Part shown: one piece after another, positions 13,437-27,500 of the stretch | Numbering within the stretch: position 1 is the first letter of the stretch | Layout of the letters: every line of letters starts with the position of its first letter | DNA from: Paramacrobiotus metropolitanus | Taxonomy: Eukaryota; Tardigrada; Eutardigrada; Parachela; Macrobiotidae | Direction: 5' to 3' | DNA length: 64,000 nt | NCBI RefSeq assembly: GCF_019649055.1 | Contig: NW_026570282.1 | Span: 434,001 to 498,000 of the forward strand | Program-made: the position numbers and the translations under genes | The notes under the pieces: generated by a model | What the model was told of the DNA's origin: nothing | Databases searched by the model: none | What the model saw: the letters and a program-made list of their open reading frames with translations, nothing else

Positions 13437-15367
13437 GGTCAAATGCAGTGGCAAGAAATATAAAGACTCCTCTGTATACAGCTTGTCCAAACAAATCGCC
13501 TCACTGGCAAATTAGGGCAAAAAAATAAACAAATCACGGCACAGGTAACAGACGTGCTATAACTTCCGCGTTGGAATATCCATTTCCCGAGAAATAAATT
13601 TAACGGATACCAATACACATTTTAATAGCCCGAGCAGCCGCATTCAAGTCCCAGCCATTTATTCGCATTCCACATCTGCCACCTTAATTGTCGGCCAAAT
13701 GGGGCAATTAGCCAGTCAGAATAGTAAATCGGTAAATGCTGTGCAGCGCGGCACAGTCAAATACACACACCTCAATCAATACATTTCCGGAGCGGTCCAC
13801 AACAATGTAACAAGGTTATGATATTCAGCTGCTGCTAATTACCCAGGACGGATACAAGATACTGGAAGCCGAAGCACCACACCATTCAACATCAGGACAA
13901 ATTTTGTCCTTGTACAGTAAAAAATGCTGTTGTAAAAAATTCCGTTACTGGATGGCAAACCACGTAGCAGTTTAGGGAAACTGGCCGGTTGATTCTCAAG
14001 CAGGGCGTAAGCTAAAGGGAATCATTCCATAAGTGATAAGTTTCCGCATCAGATAACGTTAACGATTTAACAATAAAATAATTCCAAAGCACAAACTGAA
14101 TGCACGATGAATGTGGCTCAAGGATATAAAAATTTTCCAAACAAAATGGAATTTCATAACACCACAACAAATGGTCAAATGCTGTCTAATGTTCGCACTA
14201 TAGCTATTTTCACTTTCCAAAACATAATCGCAAATGAATGAGACAGAATTTTTGTTGAATTTGTTGTCAAAGCATCATGCGCTGTTAAGAAGATTGCACA
14301 CGAGTGCACGAGTCGGCCATCAGCGGAACCAAAGCATTTGCGACGGCAAATATGTATGAAGCTGACAGTGCTGTGACGGCGTACTACAATAATATACGAC
14401 CAAACTAGCGTAGCGCACTGGGCACTCCCCCTTGTTGCAAAAGCACTGTTTTAACCGTCTCGCGTTTCGGCTTATCAAGATCGCCAAACGCAGGATCGAT
14501 TCCCGCATGCTTTCTCAAACAAGTCTACTTCTAGCGCAGTCTCTTTTAGACGTCGCCGAAGTATGTACCAGAATACGTATAATACATATATATATACAAT
14601 TCTGGCATGGCCAGAATCTGCCCTTCAGGAATCGGTTGCAGTATCTGTACAGGTACTGCTGCCCTACCAGTATCGTACCAATATTTAGTTGTCAAAAACT
14701 GCCAGTCTCCTAGAAAAATGATTACCTTTCCAGCCATTTTTAGTACTGTATCCGTTTATCTATTCCGTCGGACCTTCATTAAATTCATTTCATATCGCGT
14801 GGTACTTGTACCAAGGTAAACGTATAAGAGATAAAATCCTATGTACCCTGCTTGTGCTACTGCTGAGTGCTGACCAATGTCCACGAACAAATTAATTTTA
14901 TATATAGATATAAGGTATCAGCTGCTGAGCTAAATATAAACTTACATAAATGTAATAATTATGTACTTACTACCAAGTATCGATGTGTTATAACGGTTAA
15001 AAGGTACTTATTTCAGTTATTTGCAAACCGGTGAATTCGAAAGCACTAAAGCCGAGAAGCATATAACAACACCAACAGCCGGTGTCCACTGTCTAGGCTA
15101 GTAATCAAAACAAAATTAATAATAACTGCAAGCCTGATACTCTTTTATCGTTACTGGTTAACCGCAAGTGTCTTTGCAGCTTTAAACCGGATGCTCGTAT
15201 TATACTTACACCCATGTACAATACAGTATCTGTACTTCAGCGGTACGAAGTACAAAATTTTTCAGAGGACGGTAGCGGCCATATTAATTTAAAAGGTGTA
15301 GTATGCATTGTTTACCAAATTACTCGTAACGATTCACCTAACCGCTATTAAAACATGCCGTGATGGA
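13437..15367. other. Intergenic, delta-catenin 5' side and PRC1 3' side
   Basis: About 1.9 kb between the delta-catenin start codon and the proposed PRC1 stop. It contains several overlapping ORFs of about 60-90 codons on both strands near 14320-14820, with no recognisable domain. It should hold the delta-catenin promoter and 5' UTR. Confidence 0.4.
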
Positions 15368-18300
15368 TCATCGGTGTAGCTTTAGAAGGCCGTATTCAAA
15401 TGGAGCTAGTGGCTTACGTTTTCTGGAACTGGTCACTGGACAGTGTGAGAAGTCTACGGTAGACGTTGAGAACATCAGAATAATAATAAGACTTATTCAA
15501 ATCGGGAAAGCTCTATCGTAAATTTTACCGAAACATGGATATGTGTTGCGTACTCCGTGTATGCAGGAAGTTACATCATTATCTCCATGTAACAAATTAC
15601 TACCAAGCAAAAACATAAGATAACATTTTGCAGTTTACTTACTTCCAGCAGAAACTTGTCTGGAATGGAACAGGATGCCATTTAGTATCCATACCGTAGT
15701 GTGAAGATAATAGCAGCCGCTCAAGGTTTTGACTTTAAAGTTCATTTATTAGTGGTTAACTGCTAAGATAACCAGCAGTAATGGCAACAATATTCGATTC
15801 CACAACTTCAGTCTTAAGAGATTAAGGCACACCGAAACGGACAAAACAATAATGACAGTAAGTACTCAACTGAACTGAACTTACACATGTCTGAAAACAG
15901 TTTCTGGACTCTGGCATTGTCAGATTCACTCATATCTCCACAACCTCGTTAAAACAGCAGAGGCTCTGAAACCCACATACACCTACATTTCCGAATAAAA
16001 AAGTTTTAAAAAACTGGAGCAGATCCATATAAATAAACGGCGTTCCTTTTTAACGACGGAGGAATTACATCAGTCTGAAGCAACAAAGCAGAGCAGAAGC
16101 TTGGTCAGAATAGATTGCGAATTTGCGAGTTGCTGTGTACTTATCCTGTAGTTAGATATACCTTCAATTCCATTAGGCCGCTTTCCCTTTGCCATCGGGG
16201 AACGAACCATTAGTCCGCCACCTCCCGCATGAGCAGCAGATCCTGCGCTCCCTTTCACCAACTAAATGAAAGGCACAAGGTCAGTATCGTATACTCAAAA
16301 TGTCTCCCTACGGTTTGCGCGACCTATATACAGTGTACAATAAAACACGTAACAATAAATCGCCGTAGACAAGGGTCGACCACATGCACTACGGTAATGT
16401 TTTCATGTGTTCGCTCGATAAAAAAAATTTATTTGATACTTACTAAACACATCCTTAGTGACAGACGGCACATTATTACTATCACTGTGTGTACTGTATC
16501 GCACAATCGATGAAATGGCCATACCTTTGATACTTCGAGCTTCCCGGTATTGAACTCGTTCTTTCTTTTACCCAACTGTGCTCCACCTTGTTGCTCTTTC
16601 TCTTTTGCACGACGACGTTCTTCTTTTTTATTTTCCTGCTGGGCCTGATAAGCAGAACGTTGCTCATCGACGAACTCTTCGTATATCCTCCCGTAAACCG
16701 TGAATGGACGCTTGTGCTCCCCTTCCCACTCGTGGGTTTTCTGAACCAATTCGGCATCCAACTGTCGCCAGAAAAATTCAACATATATAAATCACATAAT
16801 ATAAAAGCAACTTTCGAGTTTTCAAACTGATTATGGTACATTACTCACAATTCCCAACAAATCAACTTTCGCTGTGCAAACATTTTACAAATATGTTAAG
16901 ATAGTACTTCGGGCCTCTTAGGCTGAGGCTGACCTTTTTAAGTTCATGTTCCACTCTAGCCTTCTCCTGCTGGTCACGCAACAGTTGACCTCCTCGGTTC
17001 AGAAGACGTGCGGGGTCGCTTTCCTTCTCCTAAAATCGTCTCTCGCATCAAATAGTGCACCAGTGCGCTGACAAATTAACGAAAACTCGAGCTCACATCC
17101 AATTCCATTTTCTTCTTCCAGACCTCTTCCCTTCGAACAATTTTGGAGAAGAACTCGATGTTTTGCTTGTAAAGATCTCGCAAACGATTGCATTCTTTTT
17201 CATGTTCTTCCAGCGAAGCTTCATCATAAGTCCCTGAAAAACAGAAATACAAATTTGCCGATATGCCACATTTACTGCCAAATAACAGCAGGCATTTTTA
17301 CTGCGATTCCTTAATCTAGTCAGCGCAATACCTGTATCGGATTTTAAATCGATCAGCTTTTGCTGCTCTTCCGGGCCGGTAAAGCATTTGTTGTACAGGT
17401 CCTTGATTTCCGCCCGTAATTGCTCAACAAAGTTATTCAGGTTTTCCTTTTTCATGATCTCTAAGTGGGCAAGCTCCCCTTGAAGCTAAAAAGAATTCAC
17501 ATCAGGAGCAAGTTGAGCAACCTGATACAAGGATAAAGTTAACAAATTATTTCAAAATACGTAAATGCACAACATTCTTCCACGAAAAACCGAAAACACA
17601 ACTACTGTCCTTTCCTGCTTATTTAAACAAGATGCTATAAACTCAAAAGTGCAAATGTTTTCATCGAAACTGAATCTTTTAAACCAGGTGTTACAAAGTT
17701 TAAAATTTTCGAATTAAAAACCAGAAAATTTCAGAAAACACAACTGTGCACAACCGAGCACCGGGTGCTTTATAGTAAATTTAAAGGATAAAGTCAACCA
17801 CAATACATACCAAATACGTACCTTTGCTATAACATCAGGATCGCACAAGTGGTCGACAACATCGGAACTTTCAATGGAAATCCTTGTCGGAAGGTCCATA
17901 CGCTTTGATAAATATTGTATGCGGTCCAGTAGCGACTGACCCTGCTCTTCGGCGGCTCGCTTCTTTTCAACCATCTTCGAGAAGATTGAATTAAATAAAC
18001 AACCAGTGCGTAGATGACTATTCGTTGACTGGAAGCAAACACGTAGACCAACCTGTTTTTCGAAAGCTTCCGTGTGTGTCATATTGTGATCAGAAAAATC
18101 CTCCAGATTTACATGAGATATGTCCACCTTCAAATCTTTTGCGATTGTTCTGATATGATCTCGTCGGGCAGCCATGATATTTCTTCGTCTATTCTGCAAA
18201 AATCACGGAAACACACAAAATAACCATCGCTTCTTGTAAATTAAAAACACTGCAACTACCAGAATGATCAAGTGGGCATCGTTAACTTTCGCCAGTCGAT

Positions 18301-19538
18301 CAAGAACATCTGTACGATAAAGCAAACCAGGATCCGATACGTGAAAACGTTCAACCCCGAGCAAGCCCGCATAATTATCGTTCTCGGCCTGAAAGAACAA
18401 CCATTAATTTAAACAGTGTTTACACGCTTTGGTGTTTGGTCAACGGCATACGGTTTCCATGAATTTAAGGCAAATGAAAATTCCCGAAAACAACCATGTT
18501 CATCGAGGAAAGCGAATGGATTCCAATAACGCACCTGCAGTCTGTCCACCATTTTTTTGCGATCTTCTTTTATGATTAACAGTGGTTGAAGAAGCTCTTC
18601 GCGATAGTACTTCTCCAAATCCACCATTTTCATGTGGGATGCTTTCTAAAACATAGCAGTTTACTTGTACTAAAGCTTATGATGATGCTAATTCTTTACA
18701 AATACAGTATCGACATTCTTGAAAAATTCCTGTGAAATCCCGATTTCAACCAGAAAAGGTAAGTCAAACTGCCAAAACATAAAACGCCTGACGCGTTATA
18801 CGGTTTTCTCAATTACCTGATCGTCGGGTTTACAGGTGACTCCCAAATAATGCTCCAGATTCACCAGTTCAGCTTTGCAGTCGTCGATGGATTTAAGCAA
18901 ATCCCTTTGATAGTCCTGCTGAGTCTTGAGCCCTTTATTCAACACCCATGAAGTGGAAGAATAGTACGCTTCTTGGAGGACGTCAACGCGAATGCGGATG
19001 TCATCATCCGATAATCCAATACTATCCCAACATTGCTCGATTTGTTTAGTGATGTCCTTTTGCTCGTCGTTCAAGCGAAACAGATCACTGCAAAATAGCT
19101 AAAAGCTAAAGAAAATATTGAACAAACTATTGACCATCATAATAATGATCTTGTGATAAGTGATAACTCAACTTATGAGCCTACAGTAGTTCTACACTCC
19201 ACAGTTCGCTGTTTGGAGTACATTGTGAAGTTTTTTTAATCATATCGGTGGATGATTGCAGTCATTTAACCCAATCCACGATAAACTTTCAGCAATCGAT
19301 GTTACCACCATCCACTGCGTTGGGGTAATGTGCCTTAAGGAATGCTCATAAAGCGTCGTAGGAAATGTTATTTCGAAACTTTCAGCTTTTATAAGTTTTA
19401 TTGCTACTTATTACTTAAGCATCAACCATTTTGTCACAAGTCAATCCATGCAAAATTGCAAATCGATTCAATCACTAACCTGAGATTTCCCGTTTTCCTG
19501 TTCCAGTCGTCAGGCGACTGAAAAGTCATTTGACTCAT
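15368..19538 (-). CDS. PRC1: PRC1/Ase1/MAP65 microtubule-bundling protein
   Basis: Exons at 19538-19480, 19087-18817, 18768-18700, 18645-18535, 18388-18260, 18193-18053, 17974-17822, 17485-17332, 17233-17097, 17029-16934, 16761-16525, 16261-16162 and a tentative last exon 15453-15368 chain in phase (1743 nt, 580 aa; human PRC1 is about 620). The first two thirds are coiled coil. The spectrin-like microtubule-binding domain shows the family segment RLLNRGGQLLRDQQEK at about residues 416-431 and a following WEGEHKRPFTVYG. The tail is basic and low-complexity. PRC1 crosslinks antiparallel microtubules in the spindle midzone and supports cytokinesis. Exons 1-12 are firm. The last exon, ending with KRKPLAP then a stop, fits the phase but rests on one acceptor. 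Confidence 0.88.
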
Positions 19539-21056
19539 CTTGATGGCTCAAGAAAAGGAGACAAACAGGTAAAAGTTCCACACCAGAGTTCCTCTAACGT
19601 GTACACGGTTTCATCACAAAACGAACAGTTGCACAAATGTATCAAGATGAGTTAACTTTTGAAGTAGTCCTAAACTTTACTTTTACAGATTAACACTTAC
19701 ACGGACAACCAGAGATATTCAAAAAAAGTAATTACTGTACAGTGTACTATAAATCGCAATAAGGTACTATTACTGCTATTATTACTAATAATAATAAATA
19801 ACCAGAAAACTCCAGACTGGCGTTGGAAATAAGAACGAAAAATCGTAGCAAGCGATCCACATAACAGTTAGCGCGGGTTACTGGCAAAGTAATCAGCTGC
19901 GCCAAATATTGGTGCGCATTACCCATACTGTGGTTTACAGTATAGTGTTTAAACGAGAACGAGGAAGTTTTGGCTGAAGCCGCTATTCCCAAACGCCACC
20001 CCAGGCCGGCCAGGCGGACACGCGTCATGCACCAAACGGGATGCCGTATTTCATAATTTTATTTATTTTCAGTATTTTCATCCTGATTCCTGATTAGCCT
20101 GATTCTGTTTTACAGTGCGCACTTGCGACACATTTTGACGTAGTCTATTGGGTAAAGCTCTTGTTATTTCGCTTAAAAATATACTTATTCTTTCAACTGG
20201 CAAATTCAAACTGCAAAACGAAAATATATAATACGAGGCCCGCATAACAAATTAGTGCGGGCACGGCAGCACATAATATTTGTATTATACGAGACTACGG
20301 CAAAGTTAAAAAATCAGTCTTGAACGGAAAAGAAATCAAACATGCTTCGCAAAATCTGGAGCATCTGGAGTCCAGCTTTCCGACTTCCCTTCGTTTACCG
20401 TGATCGAGACCGCGATAATCATGAATCATGTGCATATAGATGTTATTTCTTTTATTACGTATTGAAGGTCGTTGCTAACTATCGTATGGATTAGTTAGCT
20501 ACGACCCGATGTAACATGAGGCCTATATAATGTGCAGCAATAGAAAATGAATTCAATTGCAATTATAGAAGTTCATGATTTGCGTCCCTTGCGCCAACAC
20601 AGTTTGATTTTCTAGATCGAATTCCGTTCCAGCAAAACTGAAAATTAATTACAAGTTGGATCAAACTTTTCTTGATGAAAACACACCGAACACTGCTAGG
20701 AGTATTAACAATGATAATTAATTAGCTAGTAGTATCCACATTTCTGATTGAGCAACCCAATTCAATCTAACAGAATTAAATTTTACATAAATGCCAGAAT
20801 ACATTCTTTCCAGCTGTTATCTAATAAAGCGATTTGGTAAATGTGATACACTTTATGTGCCGACTGCTACGCGGTCACCCGTTTGTATTCGCCTACAAGA
20901 AGGCAAGACAGCATACTTTTCGACAGGTCCGTGGCTCACTGGCTATCAACCGGGGACGGAAGGCATTCAAGTGAAGCGAATCGGCGCTGTTGGCCGAATT
21001 TTTTGCTGTTGTGTTACTTGCATAAATTGCGGACCTTGCATAGCCAGCGGCCAGAA
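19539..21056. other. Intergenic, PRC1 upstream and NIM1 downstream
   Basis: 1.5 kb between the PRC1 start and the NIM1 stop. ORFs of 80-100 codons near 19750-20030 and 20790-21096 show no domain, and the latter runs antisense into the NIM1 last exon. Presumably the PRC1 promoter and NIM1 3' UTR. Confidence 0.4.
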
Positions 21057-24000
21057 TCAAAGAATGGTGCACAATTTGGACACCTTATTGCCTTGACCAG
21101 CGCCGGGGAACCCTCGATTCCCTGTTGATAAAGGATTTATTTTTAATCCTCTTCCCCCGCGGTTTCCTTTGCCAGACGAGGGTGCACTGCCCGCCGTGTT
21201 TAGCGCTGATGGCGCAGATTCGGTCATGTCGTTTCCATTGGTTGCATATTCTTCATACTGGATCCCTAAGGCTTGTTTCTGAATGCGATGCAGTACAATC
21301 CGGTAAGTCCCGGTAATGCTGGACCGCGATTGTTTACCCATGGATTTTTGTATGACGTCGCGTGTTATTCCCAGTTCTTTTAGGACCTTTCTTGCTTGCC
21401 GTTCTTCGCCCGTTAGATTATCTGCAATTATTGTTGTTAATGTGCTGCAACATGTGATCCAGAAGGGTGATGAAATACTTAGCGTAGGTACGTCAGTATA
21501 CTACTTAAACTTCACAGAAAATACCCGATGTGTCTTGTAATTGGTGGGAACCACTACATGCCAGCAATTGTCATTCAGAGCAAACTTACAGTTTGAACAC
21601 TTTCTAAATAATATACCGATACGAAATGGGACTCTGTGGTTTTTTCGTATTTTTTATCGACAGCTACGGGTAGCATGCAAACGGTGACTTGTACTCATAG
21701 CTAGATTCGTTTACTTAACCTCGCATTGCCTGTAAAGCAGCTATACTTACACAATGCAGTGCAGCTATGTAAGGTATCTATTAAAGGTTAATTTTCCATC
21801 GTTACGAAAATGAATGCCTGAATACCAGTAAAAGTACCTATTAGTATATCGGGACACATTCGCTGTCACATAATAACCGGCGCACGCATGACCTTTCGAC
21901 CATAGAATAAAATTTTTCACTGTATGGTATTTACCTATGTCGTATGTGTTTAGTCTACAATTTTCGTTTGATTATGCGCACGCTCTGGAACATTCGCTCA
22001 CGGGGTCCGATCAAACGATTAGAAAGGTATCGATCGATATATGAAATAAATGGATAGCGAACAGTAAGCATCACATTTAATAGGCGACCTATTGTGTCTA
22101 GCTCCCATGGGGAAGAAATATCTGCATACCGTGCATTATGTCATCAGGATTGAGAGTGAATGGTTTTAACGGATCCGGGTACGTCGCACCATGCATCCAC
22201 TGGAATCTGCGTGTACCGTGAACGGATGGCCGATCGGCTGCGACGGGTCGTAGTAGTGCCGAAATTAACTGAAATTACAAAAAGTATTACTACATGCGGT
22301 TGAGGAAAATGTGTGCGGACATCAGCAGGAGCAAAAAATCCAATAGAATACACTACGCCATGACGTTATATAATCCCCACCTCAATGCACTGGACACTTA
22401 AGTACGTCGGGACGGAATATACACCTGCAACGATGAGTAAAGAAAATCAATAAATATCTTTTCCGGAAAACATGAACAGCGGCTTTTGTGATTTAGCTAG
22501 CTACGACGCTGGTCGTGGCTGCCTAGTTAATTGACAGCAGATCATCACGTGCATCCGGGACTTTTAGACCATTTTTCCTGCGGACGTTCAGTCAACAATC
22601 ATAGCGCAAGTTACCTGGTTCGCGTATATGACTTCAAATTTTTTCAACGCTACCGAGAAGGGATAATCAGTTATCGTGCGGTGCAACGAAAGCATAGTAA
22701 AGGTTGCGGTGTTCGTGCAAAGCGATTATGTGAGCACGGTGAGATGTACGAGTAGATACCGACATACTTCTACAACAAGTAAGAGAAATACGAAAAGCGG
22801 CGACATCAGGCGTAGGACTAATTGTATTGTATCAATTAATTAAGTACTGCACTAATTGTAAACGAAATCATAATTCATTGATTCATAACCTAACAATTAA
22901 TGGGGATCGCGAAATTGAAACACTTTTTCGTCAAATAGGATTATGGGACTATAATTAATATCAAGTATACCATAGCATGCATACAAGCATGAACTTTTAC
23001 CTTCAAGTATAGCTTTCTTTAGTTTGCCGACGGTTTCTCCTCGGAACGGAAGCATGCCGGTGACCATAAAGTATAACATAATTCCCATGGCCCAAACATC
23101 AACAGGACGCCCTTCATAACTTTCATCCCGAAAGAGTTCCGGTGCGGCATACGGAGGTGAGCCACAGAAGGTAGTCAAGGCCTGGCCCTGAAGGCTAATT
23201 GTGCTGAATCCAAAGTCACCGACTTTGATTGTATTTGGTCCAGAAAAGAAGACATTCTCGGCTTTCAGATCCCGATGAATAATATTTAATGAATGCTGGA
23301 AAAACATTATAGAATGAAGTGAATTATTCAAGTAACGCCGTATAGGAAGAGTAGTGAATATACCAGATGATCCATTGCGGAGATAACTTGAGCATATAAA
23401 GGCACAGCGTCGGGCTCTTTAAGGCGACCTTCGTTGGTAATCTTGGCAAATAACTCCCCTCCACCGGCGTATTCCATTACCAAGTAAAGTTTCGCCAGAG
23501 TTTCGACCACTTCGTACAAGCGAACAATGTTGGGATGATGAACACGCTCCATGTTGGCGATCTCTCTGAAACGTAGCAATATATGCAGATGATGTGCGCA
23601 TGCTTATTTCTTCAACAAATTACGGATATTTTCACGGCTATATGGTATGTTCTGTTAGTGGTTTAGCCTTAGCGAGAGTACCTGGCCACAAGTCGTTGAG
23701 TTTTTTGGTCCAAACGCGCTTTATCCAGAATCTTGATGGCCACTTTTTCTGTCAATCGAAATACATTATTATGTATTATTTACTGCATTTCATGGGTGCC
23801 ATTTGTTAACCCTAAGTAGGCACACCGTTGATTGCATAATCAATAGGAATAAAGAGCAGAAGTAATTTGAGTGCTTGTGTCTACCTCTCGTGAGTGCGTG
23901 TACAGCCATCTTCACTTGGGAGAAATTTCCGGAGCCAAGCTCGGTCCGTATCCGATAGAACCCCACTCGCCGACCCAGTGTAATTTCCTTCAATGTGCGT

Positions 24001-24554
24001 TTATCATTGGCCAGCTCTTGAGACACTTGCTCATAAGCGGTTAACTTCCGTGCCCTGGCTTTGGCCGCTGCACCAGCCGCGGCAGGCACCTCCCCCAGCG
24101 ATTTGGATTTGCTGGACACACTGTTGCGACGTTTGTCACCCGCTGCGTGAGAATCCACCGGTACGCCGTCAACGGTCTTGACCACACCGTCGTCATCATC
24201 ATCATCGTCATTGTACTCTTCCTCAATATCACTTTCCAATACTGTTAAAGGCTGTGCTGGCGCTTTAGGATCAATTACCACGACGGAAGGCACCAGTGAA
24301 TCATGACCGGCAACAGAGGATTTGGCTTTCGATGCTGGCACCGTGCTGGCAGTTGATGAAGGTGCGGAGGAATTATGACGAGATTTCAAAGCTTCGCTAA
24401 TTGGCTCGGTTGCGTTAGTTTCAGTGGAGATAATTTCCGGTTCCACAGAGGGCATCTCCCCTCTACCCACTTGCAGATTATTTGGCATCTGCTTGGCTAA
24501 AAGCACCTTAATATCGCGGCCCAGCTTCGGACCATCTGTGGCGTCAGGTCGCAT
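21057..24554 (-). CDS. NIM1K: NIM1-type AMPK-related Ser/Thr kinase
   Basis: Seven exons (24554-23885, 23748-23682, 23565-23364, 23295-23001, 22424-22381, 22268-22130, 21421-21057) give 593 aa in phase. After a low-complexity acidic, Ser-rich N-terminus (D-rich run, then KARARKLTAYEQVSQEL) comes the kinase domain: glycine loop GSGNFSQV (207-214), VAIK lysine 229, HRDLKAEN (320-327), DFG (340-342), and activation loop LTTFCGSPPYAAPE with Thr355. ITLGRRVGFYRIR before the loop and RSSITGTYRIVLHRIQ near the C-terminus are NIM1-specific. The protein ends in CTIL, a CaaL box that would predict geranylgeranylation. The extended N-terminus is longer than that of vertebrate NIM1. It is an AMPK-related kinase; substrates are not evident from sequence. 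Confidence 0.92.
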
Positions 24555-27500
24555 TATGATCCTTCATCTGTTCAACAATTGACATAATAAGAGTTTTAAT
24601 AATTCGGAAACTCAGGAGTCAGCACGGGCAAATTATACAGTTTCTAGCAACACGATTCCGATTTCATGAAACGTTTTCCTCAGCGTGACCAATGACGATT
24701 TCGTACTTTCGTTTGAAAAGCTTCTGTGCACTAATAACTGTAGCATTTAAATCTCAATAATTACAAAATCTAGGGTGCCGATGCTGTCTCCTGCATCTTT
24801 CACATAAAACGAGTACTTTGCATAGGCGACACTGATTAATTACGCAATATTATAGCCTAATTATCAAAACAGTTAAATAAAATTTGGGCACACATAGTCG
24901 GAGTTTACCGAAAGTGTATCAGACATTATGGTATAGCTTAGAAGTTTGACGCTCCAAATGTATGGGTTCACCTTTTCGCTGCATGTGTGCGTTTAGAGGT
25001 ACAAAGTATAGTTGTTATAGACTTTTTTTACAGCCTTTCAGACAGCAGGGATTTTCTTAGTTAGTACGATATGGACAATACAGTTTTTCGATGATTTGCA
25101 GCATGAGAATGTTCCAGACGACGGCATTTAGACAACCACACTGCTGTACCAACTGCTATTGTACGTATTATAGTGCTTCCACTTATGCGGTATATGATTC
25201 TGCCGATTTATCTTGTACCGAATACGCTTCACTAAAAACAATTCGGCGTAATAATTTGGTCGTAATGAACGAAAAATACATTCACGCACGTTCGGAAAAG
25301 AGATATGTACGTAGATCATGCCTGTTGTTACAATTAAACAAAGATTCCTACCGTTTACCATGTGAAATCAAAACGTACAAAGTTATCAGTACACGTTATT
25401 TTGCGTAAACTGTAAACTCCCGAGAGCATATATTAGTATCATACTATGCACTACGAGGTCGATCGTTTTTATTCCGAAAGCATGGGCTTGAAAATGTAAG
25501 ACTGTTAGCAGCTACAGCTAGACAGCACTTACCGTTTGCCGCAAAATTTCTCAAGAAACCGTTGTAAGGCGTGTGAAAATATAACGGAAAGGTCCAACAA
25601 GTTTACGGATTTATTATAAGCTGCAGTTAAATGGGTATCGCAAGAGCACCATCCAGTACACGTTCATAGTGAGTTATTCCGCAACAAAACAATAAAGGTA
25701 ATTGTGAAACTTAGCCATGTTCCCCGGTAAGAGAGGTTACGGCCAGCAGTGTGCAGCTTATCAGGTGCAGCAAGCAACCTCGGGATCGGGTCGATGCGCA
25801 TGAGAGAGTCTGCTCCTGTTTGGATTCCACTCCGCGAGAGCATGGTGATCCTCAAATTGTCCCCGCGTGTACCGGCAGCAGCCGCAGCCTAAGCTCACCT
25901 GCGCCAGGTACATACGCCGTCGGTATGTACGCAGCCGGGACTAGGGAGCCGGTTGTTGTTAGTTGGGGACTCATTATCGATATTTTGTGTTTGATTATTA
26001 GTGCATTATATTCAGTCTATGAACAGCCAAGGCTGGTATTCAACTCTCTACACTGGATTGAATTTCAGGGCCGGTTTGCGTATGGATGTCGTCGGGAATC
26101 GGGATCGATAGACGTTTTCTGCCAATATTGCGGCATATGTATTAAATAATAGACGGTGGCATGAAAAATGCTGGATGTTGGGATACTGCAAATTTCATAA
26201 ACGTTTTTACCATTAGATACCTTCACTAGAACGCGCTGTAAGTGTATATCCTCCATGGATTTGTTTATCGGAATTCTGTTCAATATTACGATTTCCGGGC
26301 GGTCAAGAGAATTACGCACTGCAACAATTTTGCGAAGTTCTGTAAAGTGCAAGATCGGTATAGACTCTATGCGTACTTGTTGGATATGACGCAAGTTGAC
26401 AGTACAGCGCATGCAAGTGTATAGATCAACACAAAATTTTGCGTTTCCTACCGCACAAAAGTGGAGCATTTCATGGTCATTCGCGTCCCTTGCGGTAAAC
26501 ATTCAGAAATGTTTACCTAAACTGCCTCAATATTATTGTTGGTTTTTTATTTTTAAATCCATCTTGTTCTATGAAATCAACTATTAGTTGCATAAAGGCA
26601 TTTTAATATCGATGAATGTTTGGTATCGTACAAATTTTGCGAAATAAAGTTGATCCACATAAAAAAAACATTATGGAGTACAGAATTATGCATTTCAGTT
26701 TACCTAAAGATTTTTCTAGAATTCATTGCATTTCATATGAGCGCTTGCCCTAGATATTAATACGTAAAGAATCGGGTCAATTCCCAAATTTTTATAGGCT
26801 TTTTTGTATTATTTTTTATTAATTTTTTTAAGAATTCGAAGCTGTGCATTCTAAGTTTTCATTAAAACAGCTTCTAGATAATAATATCTAACGGAAGCAC
26901 TTTGGATGCGTCTCCAGCACTTTAATTTATCGCATCTGTATGACCTAAGAATTACTTCGCGCAAATACCTCAAAGGTCGCAGAATAATACTTAAGTATGG
27001 AAGCGGCACATACGCTTCAGGTTTGTACAGTCCGTACATTCTACTTTTACGTACATATCTGTAGCTACCTTGCTTTCCGTCTCTCCTTTGCTCTTTGCCG
27101 TTTGTTGTTGTTGTTTTGTCAACTTTTTAACATACCATAATTATGCATAATTATACAAGGACATGCACACAATTGTTATACCTAATTACGCATGACATCT
27201 AATATCTACATAAACATATGCACATGAAATACATTAATTAAACGTATTTCTCCCACATTAAAGATTACAAGCACTACTCCCAGTTTCGTGGGCGAATTCA
27301 AGCTTGAAATCGCCGAAAGATTCTTGCAACTATCCTTCGATTTCCATAGCGTACCAACAATTAAATGATCGAGGAAGAAATCAGAATCCGTGTGATGTTC
27401 GGTAGCAATTATCTCATCAAAATTTCAAATTAGTCATTATAAAGCTCAGTTTCCATCTCTTTTCTAATTGCAGTTCTAATTAGAGTGTTCTTGTTTCCGA

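Noticed and set aside
15640-15656. 17-nt PRC1 microexon with good splice borders
   Set aside because: It would leave phase 0, incompatible with the only plausible terminal exon; kept only as an alternative.
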